Shown here: positions 20,974 to 32,875 of the stretch, piece after piece
Numbering within the stretch: the first letter of the stretch is position 1
Layout of the letters: every line of letters starts with the position of its first letter
Source: Coix lacryma-jobi var. lacryma-jobi
Lineage: Eukaryota; Streptophyta; Magnoliopsida; Poales; Poaceae
Reading direction: 5' to 3'
Assembly: GCA_009763385.1 (NCBI GenBank)
Contig: CM019823.1
Coordinates: 40,358,444 to 40,422,443 of the forward strand
DNA: 64,000 nucleotides
Notes under the pieces: model-generated
What the model saw: only the letters and a program-made list of their open reading frames with translations
Told to the model about the DNA's origin: nothing
Database searches by the model: none
Made by a program: the position numbers and the translations under genes

Positions 20974-21305
20974 TAGATCATGCATGGCATGGATCAGATC
21001 GTGCAGCGTGCTCGATCGATCGGCAGAGAACAAACAAGCAAGATGTAACTATGCTCTACCTAGCTAGCTAGCAGCATAGCGCATGCATTGTGCTTCGCTT
21101 GATCATGTGAGTGGCGGTAACACGTACTAGGAGCAGAGGTAGCGTGTTTTTTTTCCACTTATTATTATTTGGAGGATGGATCTTAGCACTGTTTTACCAC
21201 ATTACTTAGGTTTTTCCAGGGGCGTAAGTATGTAGGGATCGGAGAAGCTAAAGACCAGATGCTTATTTTTTTAATTAATTAGAAATTTGGGAGGAATTGA
21301 CATTG
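20974..21305 (+). other. SHR 3' flank, probable 3' UTR
   Basis: Non-repetitive sequence after the SHR stop, including CTAGCTAGCTAGCAGCATAGC-type repeats near 21060. No canonical AATAAA was seen close to the stop, so the poly(A) site is not placed. Confidence 0.45.
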
Positions 21306-21313
21306 TTTAAAGA

Positions 21314-21491
21314 CAAGGTTTTTAATCTCTCCGGCCAGAATAGCTTCTTCGTTCAGCTATCTCCGGCTATAGCTATTTGAGAAGGATTTAGCTAAAAATT
21401 TTCATGTACTAGTTAGTTTTTAGCTAACCGCTATAGCCTATTTTGGAACATATAGATAGCTAAATGGTTTAACCTACTGTTTAAAACCTTG
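21314..21491. mobile_element. hAT-type MITE (178 bp)
   Basis: Ends CAAGGTTTTTAA and TTTAAAACCTTG are flanked by an exact 8-base duplication TTTAAAGA at 21306-21313 and 21492-21499, as expected for hAT elements. The interior carries repeated TAGCTA words. It lies about 340 bases after the SHR stop codon. Confidence 0.82.
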
Positions 21492-21641
21492 TTTAAAGAT
21501 CGGAGCAGCATATAAACGCATGCATATTTGGGCGTAAAGTGTTAAGTGTGTAGGTTATTAGTTCCTCATATAGATCTTCTCTCGACGCATTTTTGCAGCC
21601 AGTAATAAGTTGCATTTGTGGTATCATGGTTTGATGTGTTA

Positions 21642-21983
21642 GGTCTTGTTTAGTTGGAGGTGTAAAAAGTTTTTGCGTGTCACATCAGATGTTTCGGCAC
21701 TCATTTAGTCTATTAAAAATAAACTAATAAGAAAACATATTCTAACGGGAAACTGTGAGACAGATTTATTAAGACTAATTAATCAATCATTAGCACGTAT
21801 TTACTATAGTACAACATTATCAAAACATAAACTTATTAGATTTAAAAAAAATCATCTTGCAAAGTACACGTAATCTGTGTAATTAGTTATTTTCTTTAGT
21901 TATCGTTTAGTACTTTATGCATGTGTTTAAACATTTAATGTGATGAGTGAACATTTTTTGCGGTGGAAACTAAATAAGGCCCC
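21642..21983. mobile_element. Tourist-type Harbinger MITE (342 bp)
   Basis: Ends GGTCTTGTTTAGTT and AACTAAATAAGGCCCC are flanked by TTA at 21639-21641 and 21984-21986. Interior wording such as AAGACTAATTAATCAATCATTAGC is typical of Tourist MITEs in grasses. Confidence 0.85.
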
Positions 21984-21986
21984 TTA

Positions 21987-23077
21987 CTTTACTAGCTTCC
22001 TTTTTTTTCTCTTTTGATTTGTATAGTATCTTTTAGTTTTTTACCGGTTAAAATTGACTCTTCTTGATCAGTCGTCGTGCATGGTTCTCGTCATGCCATT
22101 CGTTTGGACTGATGCAAGCAACCCGTAGCTTGTCGCCTCCATCTGATGTGTTTGGCAGCTGAGATCCTGTTTGCCGAGTCTTGACAAGATTTGCATGTAA
22201 AGGACGAACAATCGCCGAGTCTATTATTCTATACTTTCCAAACATCGTCATATCTCATAGAAACTAGGGAAAAAATAAAAGTACTGTGACTATTGGATGA
22301 TTTATTCTTCTAGTCAGAACTTGCAAGCCGGCTGATAGACTAAAACAACTAATTTACTATGAGAAAAAAAATACTATTTAAAAACTGATTTGTACGAACT
22401 AAAATAGGTTTATAGCTTAAGTGAACAGAGCCTAACTTGTTATTCGTTAGCATTTCTCTCCTTTGGCATTTATATTTATATATATGTGCATGTTGAGGCC
22501 TTCTTCTCTATTTATTATGTGCACGAGATAAAAAAACAAAGATATGTATGACAATGGACTGCTGCCCTGGTTTGTTTTAAGTCGTTAACCACAGTGGCGG
22601 TCATCAGTAACTTGAGCTCGTAATAATCACGATGTGGCGGATGCACAACAAGATCGAAGGAGGAGTCTCTTATTTTCCTCTATTTCTTTATTCTTTCCTT
22701 TTTTTTCTTTCACCTATTTTTCTTTCTCATTCTCTCTATTTTCTCATTGATATACCAGCTCTGTAGTGAGGGGGAGCCCCTAGCCCCCCTTTAGATCGGC
22801 CGCCCCTGATAGTGTATATCTCTCCTCTTAACGAAACATGTGCTAGGCCATATTTATGGAAAAAACATACACGATCGAGCATATGGATCATACAATTATA
22901 TTAGGTATAAAAGAATATTAAGCTTGGTTCATATATATATATATATCATGATTTATATCGTCTATGGTTATGTCACAGAGGGATACTAAAAAACTCAATA
23001 TATGTGCAGTGTTCTTGGAGCAAATAAATTAACTGAGGGTACGTATGTGTAGTTTCCTTTGACAAATGACACTTATA
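21987..23077. other. Intergenic DNA
   Basis: AT-rich with CT-rich patches (22675-22745) and short TA microsatellites near 22480 and 22935. No gene or clear element boundary was found. Confidence 0.4.
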
Positions 23078-23079
23078 TA

Positions 23080-23315
23080 CTCCCTCCGTCCCAAATTAAT
23101 CGTCGTTCTCGGTTTTCGTGCCACAAGTTTGACTCAATTTATAGAAAATACGTGCAATATTTATATCTTTAAATAAATTTGTTAAAAAACTAGATTCAAA
23201 GATCTTTTCGATGATACTAATTATGATACTAATCGATGATATTTATTATTTATAAAAATTGCCGGTATTTGTTTCTCGGGAAGCGAAAGCGACAGATATT
23301 TTGGGACGGAGGGAG
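23080..23315. mobile_element. Stowaway MITE (236 bp)
   Basis: Begins CTCCCTCCGTCCCAAATTAA, ends ATTTTGGGACGGAGGGAG, flanked by TA on both sides. Interior is non-coding. Confidence 0.88.
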
Positions 23316-23317
23316 TA

Positions 23318-24176
23318 TGTTTGCCAAGGACTAATTAATATAATGCTTCGGTTGCCAATGGCTAATATATAATTGTTATCTATTTGTTTGTTGTTGTTGA
23401 TCTTGCGGTTTTGTTCTGTATAGTCGAGGATCTTTTTGAGTATATTGGTAGGGCGTCTATGCTGGCCTCGGAATATAATATATACGATATGTACGTTAGT
23501 AGTCTTAGTTAATTTGCTCCTTAATTTTAGGAACTGATGCATACATCAAATAAGAGTGGTTAAGACTTGTGTTCATTGAGATCCGTTGGCTCTCTCTCTC
23601 AGAGTTGCTTACATAGGGTAGGGTGTGTGTATGTGTATTCATTGGAGTGAATCAGTACTAATATCCATAAAAAACCATTATGATACTAACCAGCACCACC
23701 ATTTCTGTTACAAGTTACAGCAGTAACACAACTACTTGTAATGTAAAAATAAATTATATATGCATCTAACCATAACACAGTTATTAGAGTCAAAGTCGAT
23801 GGAGTTTTTCGCATCTCATGGATGGCCTTTAATTTTCATATGGTATTAATGTTGAACTCAGTATGTGTTGTCAATTAGACTTTGTAATAATATTGGACTA
23901 ATACCTCTTCCTTAAAGGATCGGGATTTTATCCATTATCTAGAAAACCATAATAACCACATGTTTTATGAGTTCCAGTTAGCATGGTAAGAATGCCACCT
24001 AGTTAAGTCTCCATACGTACATGCAACTATTTATAAGCTGAGCGGCCAACGGCTTTAGCACTGTTTAGTTTGGCCGATAGATTTTCTAGTATGATTTGTC
24101 TATCCTTCCTGATGTAATAAGAAATAGAACACCAACAATGTCATTTACCCATATCTCCATGGATACTTCATCAAGG
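23318..24176. other. Intergenic DNA
   Basis: AT-rich, no repeat or coding structure that can be supported. A (CT)n-like stretch lies near 23591. Confidence 0.4.
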
Positions 24177-24343
24177 ATATATAACAACGGTCTAGATAGC
24201 TAGCAAACTAATTACTACTCCCTCCATTAAACGAAACATGCAATTCTCATTATCGAGGAGTCAAACAATTCAGACTTTGACCGAAGCTATATCGCAGCTT
24301 TGACCGAAGCTATATCGCAGCTTTGACCGAAGCTATATCGCAG
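24177..24343 (+). repeat. Left copy of a direct duplication: truncated Stowaway plus 3 x 23-bp repeat
   Basis: The text from ATATAACAACGGTCTAG through CTTTGACCGAAGCTATAT closely matches 26542-26650 on the other side of a CACTA remnant. It includes the left end of a Stowaway MITE (CTCCCTCC at 24218). The MITE is then cut, and the unit CTTTGACCGAAGCTATATCGCAG is repeated three times at 24275-24343. Confidence 0.65.
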
Positions 24344-24571
24344 CTCGAACTAGGCAAAAAAAAAAAAAACTAAACCGAAAAACCCAAAAATAGCAATATT
24401 TTTAATAGAGGAGGGTCCCACGGGCCAAGAGCTCGCCTGTCTCTACCTCTGTGCAAGTCGCGACACTTCACGCGTCCGACATGATTTGAACCCGTGACCT
24501 CTCCCTCGCACGGACATATGACATGGGTACAGAGGCTTCTTCTACGCGGGTTACTGCTTGGTACGGGAGTG

Positions 24572-25387
24572 ACTCCCAGGCTCGGGCGCAGACCTGGTGT
24601 TATTACGGAAGGTAGCTTTCTATGTCGTGACATATGAAACTAATACACATAGGGGGACTCTTCGAGTCGGCCTTGTGGGTGGCCTGATGGACTTCAGGTA
24701 TGGTTTGTCTGATGAACTTCAGGTGTGGTTGCTTGGTGTGACTCCAAGTGCGGTTGCTTGGTGGACTCCAAGTGTTGGTTGCTCGGTGTGACTCCGAGTG
24801 TGGTTTGTTCGGTGCGACTCCGAGTGTGGTTACTGTTACTGTTGGAGACTGTGGATATAACCTAGTTAATAGGTGCATAGGATTAATAGGATTAATAGGA
24901 TGTGTTGCTTTAGGCGCTCGAGTCAAACTGAGTCAGCCTACCTTTGATAATAGCCTCATAAGCATATATTTCCTACACTTGCGGAGTACATTTCGATGTA
25001 CTCACCCTTCCTCTTTGAACCCCTGCTACCCCACCCAGACGTTGGAGTCTACGACGCGGAGCAGGAGTACCTAGAAGACGGCGGATAAGATCCTGACAAC
25101 TTGTACCCAGAAGACGGTGGATTCGACCCAGACGACTTGCACTAGGATGGCGCAGCCCCCGGTCGACCTTCCTGAGGAGTGGCGTCCAGTTGCCGCGAGT
25201 CTACATTAAAGTTAGACTGAGAGTCTGTACTTTTCTTTTGGACCCGAGGGTCATTTTTTTTAATAATGTTCGATAAATTAATAAAGGCATTGTTTTGATA
25301 TTTACTATGATGTCGATATATGTATGAAAATTGATCCTGACATACATATATTGTGCTCCAATTCTGTTCTTAAAATGGGGTGTGACA
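24572..25387 (+). mobile_element. Solo LTR (about 0.82 kb) inserted in the CACTA remnant
   Basis: It is flanked by GAGTG at 24567-24571 and 25388-25392. The right end ...TTCTTAAAATGGGGTGTGACA is the plus-strand form of the terminus used by the Tekay LTRs here. The left end (ACTCCCAGGCTCGG) seems to have lost its first bases. The CACTA sequence resumes directly after it. It carries GAGTACATTTCGATGTACTCACCC, also seen in diverged form in the 3.3-kb solo LTR. Confidence 0.7.
24690..24836 (+). repeat. Minisatellite, about 25-27 bp unit
   Basis: Around five imperfect copies of a unit like TGGTTGCTTGGTGTGACTCC, with AAGTG or GAGTG following, lie inside the solo LTR. Unit length varies by a few bases. 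Confidence 0.7.
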
Positions 25388-26572
25388 GAGTGGCTGTTTC
25401 GATCGGTTCCCTATATATTATACTAAACCAAGTGTAATTTGCTTAGTTAAGGCTCTAAACCAATTCAAATTAAAAGGTTGTCAACTATAGAGTTTCATAA
25501 CTTTTCGAGATCTACAAATTTTAGTTTGATAGTTTTTCCATCCAAGGTGGTTTACAAAAGATTGAATTCCAAATTTGAGAATTTGAAATGTAGTTTTCTT
25601 TGATAAGATGATTTCAAATCAAAAAGTTGTCAACTACAAAGTTTCATAACTTTTCGAGATCTATAACTTTCTTTTTGGTCATTTCTCCATCTGTCGTATT
25701 TTGAAAATTTTAAAATTCAGAGAAATTTAAATTCGAATGCAGTTTTGCATGACAAGATGATTTCAAATTAAAAAGTTGTTAACTATAAACTTTCATAAAT
25801 TTTTGAGATCTATAACTTTATTTTGGTCATTTCTCCATCCAAAGTCTTTGAAAAATTCAAATTTTAGAATTTTAAATTCAGACGCAGTTTTGCATGATAA
25901 CATGACTTCAAATTTAAAAGTTGTCAACTACGAACTTTCGTAACTTCTCAAGATATACAAAGTTTATTTTAGTTGTTTGACCATTTATGCATTTGACATT
26001 GTGGTTCTAATATTATTCACAAATTATATATCGCTCTTGTAGTTTTTAAACTACCAGAGAGATATAAGATTTGTGAACAAATTATTTTTAGTTTGTCAAA
26101 TGAATAAATCACCAAAATAAAAATTATTCATCTTAATGAGTTAAACAACTTTTTAGTTGAAAATTTTTTATTTGAATTAATTTACTGCTTCAAAATATAA
26201 TTTGAAAATTAGCTTTGTCGATTGTCAGAAAAAAGACACTAGGCAAAGAACTCTTCGTTGAGTGTAAAAAAACACACTCGACATAGAGCTCTCTAATGTT
26301 TTTTTTGACATTCGAAAGAGCTTTTTGTCGAGTGTCAAAAAAAAGACACTAGGCAAAGAGTGTAAAAAAACACTCGGCAAAGCAACCTTTGCCTAGTGTT
26401 TTTCTTTGCCAAGTGTCACTCTCGACAAAGAAGCGCTTTGTCGAGTGCGGCACTCGATAAAGAAGTGTTTTGCCAAGTGCCCGATATGGTACTCGACAAA
26501 GCGTTTTGCACCAAGCAAAGATCGTGTTTCCGGTAGTGAACATATAATAACGGTCTAGCAAACTAATTACTA

Positions 26573-26849
26573 CTCCCCCCGTCCAACAAAACATGCAATT
26601 CTCGCTTATTGAGAAGTCAAACAATTCGAACTTTGACCAAAGCGATATAAAAAGTACTAATATTCTTGATATAAAAAGTACTAATATTTTTATATAAAAA
26701 GTACCATTAGATTAGTAATAGAATACATTTTTATTATAATTATATTTAACGACATAAATACTAATACTTTTTATTATAACCTTGATCAAACTTGAACCAA
26801 TTTGGCCGACACGGATCCTATAATTGCATGTTTTTATGGACGGATGGAG
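26573..26849. mobile_element. Stowaway MITE (277 bp)
   Basis: Begins CTCCCCCCGTCCAACAAAAC, ends TTATGGACGGATGGAG, flanked by TA on both sides. Its left part and the sequence before it are duplicated at 24177-24297. Confidence 0.82.
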
Positions 26850-26871
26850 TACTAAGCCTTAGTATTATACT

Positions 26872-29115
26872 AAGCTTCTTTTATTTGGAATCTCTCTTCC
26901 ACCATCAACCAATCTTTGTGTGTGATTTTACGGTGATGGATAGAAAGTCCAAAGTATCTAAAAGGTAGAGATCCTTCTTTACACCCAAAAGGTTTGGTGT
27001 ATTGTTTAGTAAAAGAATGTGCCTCACCATACAGAAACAATTCACTTTTATGGAAATTGATTTTGAGACCTGATAACTATTCGAAAGCACATGGTACTAC
27101 GTTCAAGTTCTTAGCCTCCTCTAAATGTGCTCCATAAAAAGAATAGTGGCATCCGTGTACTGAAGGATTGAACGACCCTCATCAACCGAGTGAGGTACTA
27201 GACCTCTAAATTTACCATTGTCTTTTGCTTTAGCAATAAGAACATCAAGCATGTGCGCTACTAAGTTAAAAAGGATGGCGAGAGAGGATCCCCTTGTCGT
27301 AAATATTTGTTAGTTTGCATTGGCAATAATGGTCAATGTCATCATTCACCTCAACACTCACACCCCCTTTGAAAACAACACTCTCAATCCATTAACACCA
27401 AATGGTAGAGAAACCTCTCATTCAAAGTGTTTGTTGTAGTAAAAATCCCAATCCACCTTGTCGTAAGCCTTCTCGAAGTCTAGCTTTAGCACATCACCGT
27501 TAAGCTTTTTCCTATGCATTTTATGTACAGTGTCATACAAAACAACCACCCCTTCCATGATATTCCTACCTAATATGAAAGTTGTTTGAGAGGGTCTGGT
27601 AGCTTTTGAGCCATTGTTGCAAACCTATTAGCAATTACTTTTGTGAAAATTTTGAAACTCACATTTAGTAAGAAGATCGATATTTTTTGAAACTCACATT
27701 TAGGAAGTAAAGGAATTATGCCAAAGTTTAGACTATAAAGGAGGAGTTCACAATCACATGGAATGCATTAGACAACATTGTTAAGACATCTCTCAGAAGT
27801 TCCCAAAACACGTGGTAGAACTTGGCAGGAAACCCCTTTGGTCCTATTGTCTTATTATGTTTCGTTTGAAAGTTTGCTCTAACCTCATCCATAGAAAACC
27901 TGGGGTCAGGATATCATTTTCAGCTTCTGTTACTTGAGAGATATCTCTCCTTTGAGATTTAGCCATAGGAAAGTTGTTTCTTTCTAGGGTCCAAGAAGAC
28001 CTTTGTAGTAATTGGTGATATATCTTTTAAGATTAGCTTCAACCTTAATTATCCCTTCCTCTTGCTCAAGCTGGAAAATCCATGTCTTTCTATATTTTCC
28101 ATTTGCTACCATATGAAAATATTTTGCATTTCTATCTCCTTGGAGAAAATTAGTCATTTTGTTATCTTTGATACCAATAGAATTCCTCCGCCCTTAGCAA
28201 AGAAGCTAGCCTTTCCTTAAGACTATGTTTTAAATCAATCTCAAGTTGACTCAAAGGTGAATGCTCAGCTTTTGTCTAGCTCATATACCCTCTTAAGGAT
28301 CTCTTTCTTTTTTGTATGTACCACTTATATTTTTGGCCCATCCTTTTGGAAATTGTCTAAGTATTCTAATTTTGTTTTGTCATATCTTCATAGGATTATT
28401 GGAACCGCTATTGCCTTTTTTCCAAACCTCAGAAAACTAACTCCCTAAAGTTGTCATGTAAAAACTAGCCTAATTCAATAATGGAATAAAGGTTGGCTAT
28501 TAATGTGGGTCCTACTTCTCCAATGTTTAGTAATAATGGTGTGTGATCTAAGATAACTCCAGTTAACGCAACAATGACTGATGAATGATACTTTTGTTCC
28601 CACTTCGTGCTTACTAAGATTCGATCAAGTCTTTCAAACGTAGGCATAGCTAGTAACTTAGCCCACATGAACTTTCGCCTGGATATTTCAACCTCCCTTA
28701 CGTTAAGGCCATCTATGACAACATTAAACAAAAAGGGCCATCTATCATCATATATGTCATTATTTTCAAACTAGGATTTCTAATTATATTGAAATCACCA
28801 CCAATCAAGAGCGCTAACATTCTTTGCTATAGGTATGAACTAGTTCAGACAAAAAGGATCCCATGAATTCTGGGTGGGCAGCTCCTTAAACTGCAACAAC
28901 AAGAATCCACTAAAAGTCATTTTTATTCCTAAAATGGAACTTATATAACATATAAATCCCCCTCATCAATACTTTCTATATTCAAAACATAAATTTACCC
29001 CAATAAAATGCCTCCATATCTACCATTAGGCTCCGTCCAATTCCATAAGAAATTCCTACCACCACAAAAATTATTAAGTGTAATATCAAAGAATTTCTTT
29101 TTACCACCACAATAA
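26872..29115 (-). pseudogene. L1-type LINE ORF2 remnant (endonuclease and reverse transcriptase)
   Basis: On the minus strand, from right to left: an endonuclease N-terminal stretch (FCGGRNFLWNWTEPNGRYGG near 28995-29080), an endonuclease C-terminal stretch (FERLDRILVSTKWEQKYHSS near 28600) and RT text. The RT text includes GPKGFPAKFYHVFW near 27840, the palm motif VLKLDFEKAYDKVDWDF near 27450-27500, and GLKINFHKSELF near 27060. These are hallmarks of plant L1 ORF2. Frames shift many times and stops are frequent, so it is dead. The 3' part of ORF2 and a poly(A) tail are missing; the left edge stops next to a Stowaway MITE. The right edge lies inside a CACTA 5' region. Confidence 0.82.
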
Positions 29116-30051
29116 AATGTCATCGTGTATGATTTCTCTACAGATGCACCGCCACTCGCATCTATTTTTTTCATCGTGAAAAGTCCAGACCATGTAATCC
29201 TTGACAAAACCAAACCTAATCAAATGAGATTGCACCTCTTTGTCTCCATGGGCTTTCATGTTCTTAGAGTGAGGACACTGACATATAGTTGTGGTCTGAT
29301 CCAAGCTCTCACTATAAGTTTTCACAGCGACAACAAACTTTCTCAATTGAACCAGGTATTGAGGATCCAGTCTCGACCACCGGTATATCCATTCAGACCT
29401 GTCCATACTTACGAACTTTATACATAATGAGAGCCATAAAAGCATAATAAAGAAAAATAACATCGTAGAGAAGAACAGATCTAGATCTAAAAAAATAGAA
29501 ATTTCTCTCTCCTCGATGAAAATGGATCTAGATCTAGAGCACCTAAAATAATAAAATCGAGAGCAGAATGAGGATAGAAAAGTCATCATCTACCTCTTGC
29601 GGTGTCCTCTTTCCTCAAATCCAAGGGCTAAGCCTCTTGTCAATGATTTGCTCAATTTTTAGGGCAAAACCTCCCCTCCTACAAGATGGAAGAGGAAGTT
29701 CCGTGGAGGAAGAAGAGGGACACAGCCGGGTATTTATTGGCATGGAACATTGGAGGCGGGAAAATAACAAATGCCTACCGCGGTTAATGGACATTAACTG
29801 AGGCAGTTAAACTATAACGACTGCCTCTGTTAATCTATTAACCAAGGCGGGCGATGTACCACGCCCGCCTTGGTTAATATATATTAAGGAGGCGGGCATT
29901 GTAAGGCGCCCGCCTCCGTTAACTATTGATGAAGGCGGTTGTTTTGGGGCTGGCCGGTCGTGGCCAGCCTAGGAATAATGGAGGCGACAAAAAGGCGTCC
30001 GCCTCCGTTAACAAAACTCATGTGTCACGCAAAATCAAAACTGTAGTAGTG
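29116..30051 (-). mobile_element. 5' end of a second CACTA element, truncated
   Basis: The right edge reads CAAAACTGTAGTAGTG, the reverse complement of a CACTACTACAGTTTTG terminus. Inverted copies of AACCAAGGCGGGC and AACGGAGGCGGGC fill 29770-30010 as subterminal repeats. Left of these come a leader and the first coding part of a transposase gene. The rest of the element is missing, replaced by the LINE remnant. Confidence 0.8.
29150..29406 (-). pseudogene. Transposase-associated domain of a CACTA tnp2 gene
   Basis: From ATG at 29406 the text MDRSEWIYRWSRLD, QTTTICQCPHSKN and QSHLIRFGFVKDYMVW parallels the first domain of the tnp2 gene at 55.4 kb (MDRSEWMYKINRVLD, TTIICPCHRCKN, QSHLIRFGFMDDYTVW). 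The domain normally has Cys/His pairs; here one Cys is replaced (CPHSKN instead of CHRCKN). The frame runs into the LINE-derived sequence. Confidence 0.75.
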
Positions 30052-30789
30052 GAGGTTTAACCATTGCTCTCTAAATATGTCATAAAGAAATATAGTTTTG
30101 TATAAGTCACTGAGACCTCTGCTATTCTAGAAAATTCCTTTCATTTTGAATTGTTGTTTTTAAAATGCTTAACAAACTTTACTTTGCATTTATTCATCTT
30201 AGAAGATAGTGGCCTTGTTTTTCTTGTAGACAACCTTCAAATTGTTGGCGGTCCTTATCCACCATTTCAATCTACCAAATAATATCCAAAAAGGATGGAG
30301 TAACATATTTTTACACACATATACCTTTACGATTAACCCATTTCCACTTGTATTGAAGTTTCAATGTTTTACAGGTCATACATATGAAAACAGTGGAAAA
30401 TGTGAAGAAATACGCTTTTTGGCAAAGCATATTTAAGATAAATAAGGAGAAGGCCAATTCCATGAGACAAACTGGGTCGGCAACCCACATGGCCACACTC
30501 CAGGTCCAGCCAAGAGCCCCCTAGAGCAAGGTTGTGGCAAGAGGACCCACCAGGGGTGCGACTGCACCGCTCCTGGCCCCGCTCGGGCCCATCCAGCTAT
30601 GGTGGTTGCATGGTGGCATGTAGAGGACGGTTTTGATAGTCACCATATTTATCTCTCATGAATTTTCTGAGTTAGTGTACAAATAAGGGATGGGAAAGCC
30701 TCTCTCAACACAAACCATGTCACAACATCAAGAGCTCTCTCCCACTTTGTACTTGATGAGGACATCGCCTAGATGAAGTTGAGGACGAC
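30052..30789. other. Unassigned sequence, probably transposon internal DNA
   Basis: No open frame with a recognisable domain. The stretch 30480-30600 is GC-rich. It may be the 3' internal part of the LTR element that follows. Confidence 0.35.
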
Positions 30790-31660
30790 TCGAATTCAAG
30801 AAGGGGAGGATGATGAGGAAATCACTCCATCATATACAACCCGAGGAGAGGAGTACTAGTGAGGACATCCAACTCGAGTTTTTCATGGTGGAGGGCCAGT
30901 CCAACTCAAGTCGGAGTCCATTTCGGATTTCAGGAGCAGTCCCGGGTAAAATCAATGGCCCGGACGCATACAGACTCTATTTTCGACGAACCAGATATGC
31001 TTGGAAAGATAATTTAATAAGATAACCAATGGCTTTGCTTTTATGTCAAAATTCATTCGGAGTCAATGGGAATTGTCGAAACAAGTCAGCATCCATAATC
31101 TGCCAGGGTGCTTCGACACCGTCTTTTGGTTCATTGGGCCGTGTATCGTCTTAGAGCCCATTAGGGGGCGCGTCAAGTAGGGGTGACGTCCTAAACCCTA
31201 TAATTAGCCGTCGTTGTCTTCATTAGGGTTCGGGTTTGTTTATAGTTTAGTTTTCCATCGAGAAACTAAATCGTTCATTGTAACTGTGGTGTCGAATCCT
31301 TTTATAGTGATCCAAGGCCCCTGTTCTTGATCTCCTCCACTGCGTCCATTAGTCCTTTGAAACCGAGTTCTTGAACCCTTCATTGGAATTCACGTCATTC
31401 ATATTTGCAATTTCAGATTGCGTGTTTTTACCTTCTTGCTTGTGCTCTTCGATTCGCTTGCAGAATAAGCCTTCTTGGCGAGGTCAATCAAGTTGTGCTT
31501 GGTTGATAACCAACGGAGTAGTGGTGTAACAGTTTTAGGGTTCGAATCGTGTCTGATTTAAAGCCGGATCACCAACGTCAAGATCTCCACAAATCGAATT
31601 TACCAGGTATCTCACGGAAGATCGGGCCTATCCTCAACAGTACTTTTATCCTTTTAGTAG
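30790..31660 (+). repeat. Probable LTR of an unclassified retrotransposon
   Basis: A purine tract (AAGAAGGGGAGGA, about 30798-30810) looks like a polypurine tract directly before a TGATGAGG start. Further on are TATA-like TTTATAGTTTAG (about 31229) and wording common in grass LTR/LARD elements (GCTTGTGCTCTTCGATTC, AACGGAGTAGTGGTGTAAC). The 3' limit and a target duplication were not found. Confidence 0.4.
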
Positions 31661-32872
31661 TTTGGTGCAAGGCTCAAGTTGTAAGAGAAGAGGAACATCT
31701 TGGCTTGGCTTGGTATGAGCAATACAAAGAGTTGCATTATGTTCGTGCTCTCTACTTATCAATATAGTTATGTTCTTGATTTAGAGTATAGTTCTTATGA
31801 TATGATCATCATGTATGAGCTAGTTCATAGTTCTTATGTTATGATCATGATCTCTAGAACCTCATGCTTCATTGTTCATACATGTTCATGATTAGATTCA
31901 TGCCTTTGGATGTGCCCAAGTCCTTTACATGTCGATCCATAGGGTTGGGGACCCGGGGGGACTGGGGTAGTTGCTTTGTACGAGAGCATGATGCTCGGGT
32001 ACGTGGGAACAAGGGGATGCATTTCATACTTCACGGTCGAGGGGTAGGCAGCAGGTGGTGACAACCCTGTCTGCCCCTTGTAATCCCCATGTTTGGCTAT
32101 GGTGCAGGAGTTTGTAAATTGCCTCTCAAGGTTGCTGGCAGACCAGTACTTCAGAGGTCTCCTGATCCATCTTATGCTTAGCTCTAACACTAACTCATGT
32201 ATCTTGTATGACTAATTGCTATTCTTTTACAGAGCTATAATAGGATATGTCTGCTCCTGTTAGAATCACTCTTAAAATTTATCTTCCATTCCTACCTCTG
32301 AGAAGCCTTGTGTGCGAATGTGTCCACTATCTTGAAATACTATTTTTACCCCTGCCATGAACATTGGTTTATTATGCAAGCATGTCATATTGTTCATGTT
32401 CATACTAGAGTCCTTATACTTTGCCTTCCGTTAGAAAAATATGAATAATGATACCCTGAAATACTTTTGGGTGAAATGCTAAAATGGCATTTTCGTGCGC
32501 TTGTGGAGTAAAATATGTAAGCATTATAGTTTTACTCAACCAGTGTCCTTATGCCATTGCTAGGGTTGTCATCCTGGTAGATGATGTGCCAATAGGTATT
32601 TTCGATGCAAATACTAGATGTGTTAGCCTAGTAATGACACTAAGAATCACCATAACATTTCTGGCGTTGTTACAGGGGATGGATTTATTATCTATATCTG
32701 GTGGCAATGCTAAGAAATGCCAACATAAATCATGACTTAGGTGATAGTTATCATCATAAAAAAATTCCTCAATCAAGCTCCCACTAAGTGGCCAATTAAC
32801 GTTTTTATTTTTAAAATCATCTAAATATTCATCCTCACTCACTATTTTGTAGCTCATCAACTTCTTGGTTGC
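31661..32872. other. Unassigned repetitive-looking DNA left of the large CACTA element
   Basis: The segment 31700-31900 has repeated TATGATCATGAT-type words. On the minus strand a frame at 32549-32870 is open (ATKKLMSYKIVSEDEYLDDF and following) and is cut by the CACTA insertion. I do not recognise the protein, and the right flank does not continue it clearly. Confidence 0.35.
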
Positions 32873-32875
32873 TAA

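Larger units (their letters stand above)
24344..26538. mobile_element. CACTA remnant lacking its left end, split by a solo LTR
   Basis: The right end reads GATCGTGTTTCCGGTAGTG, the reverse complement of a CACTACCGGAAACACG terminus. Subterminal words (TTTGTCGAGTG, CACTCGGCAAAG) fill 26215-26520. The body matches the CACTA element at 15.6-16.9 kb in order: an A-rich stretch, a decayed tRNA-like stretch near 24485, then four units of about 150 bp starting with CAAATTAAAAGTTGTCAAC-like text near 25464, 25612, 25760 and 25909. The left subterminal block is missing, and the body begins directly at the 23-bp repeats. Confidence 0.7.

Noticed and set aside
18904..20990. Long open frames overlapping SHR in other frames and on the minus strand (for example 18904-19923, 19658-20593, 19878-20990)
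   Set aside because: They are shadows caused by the high GC content and codon repetition of SHR; they have no recognisable domain and conflict with the clear GRAS frame.
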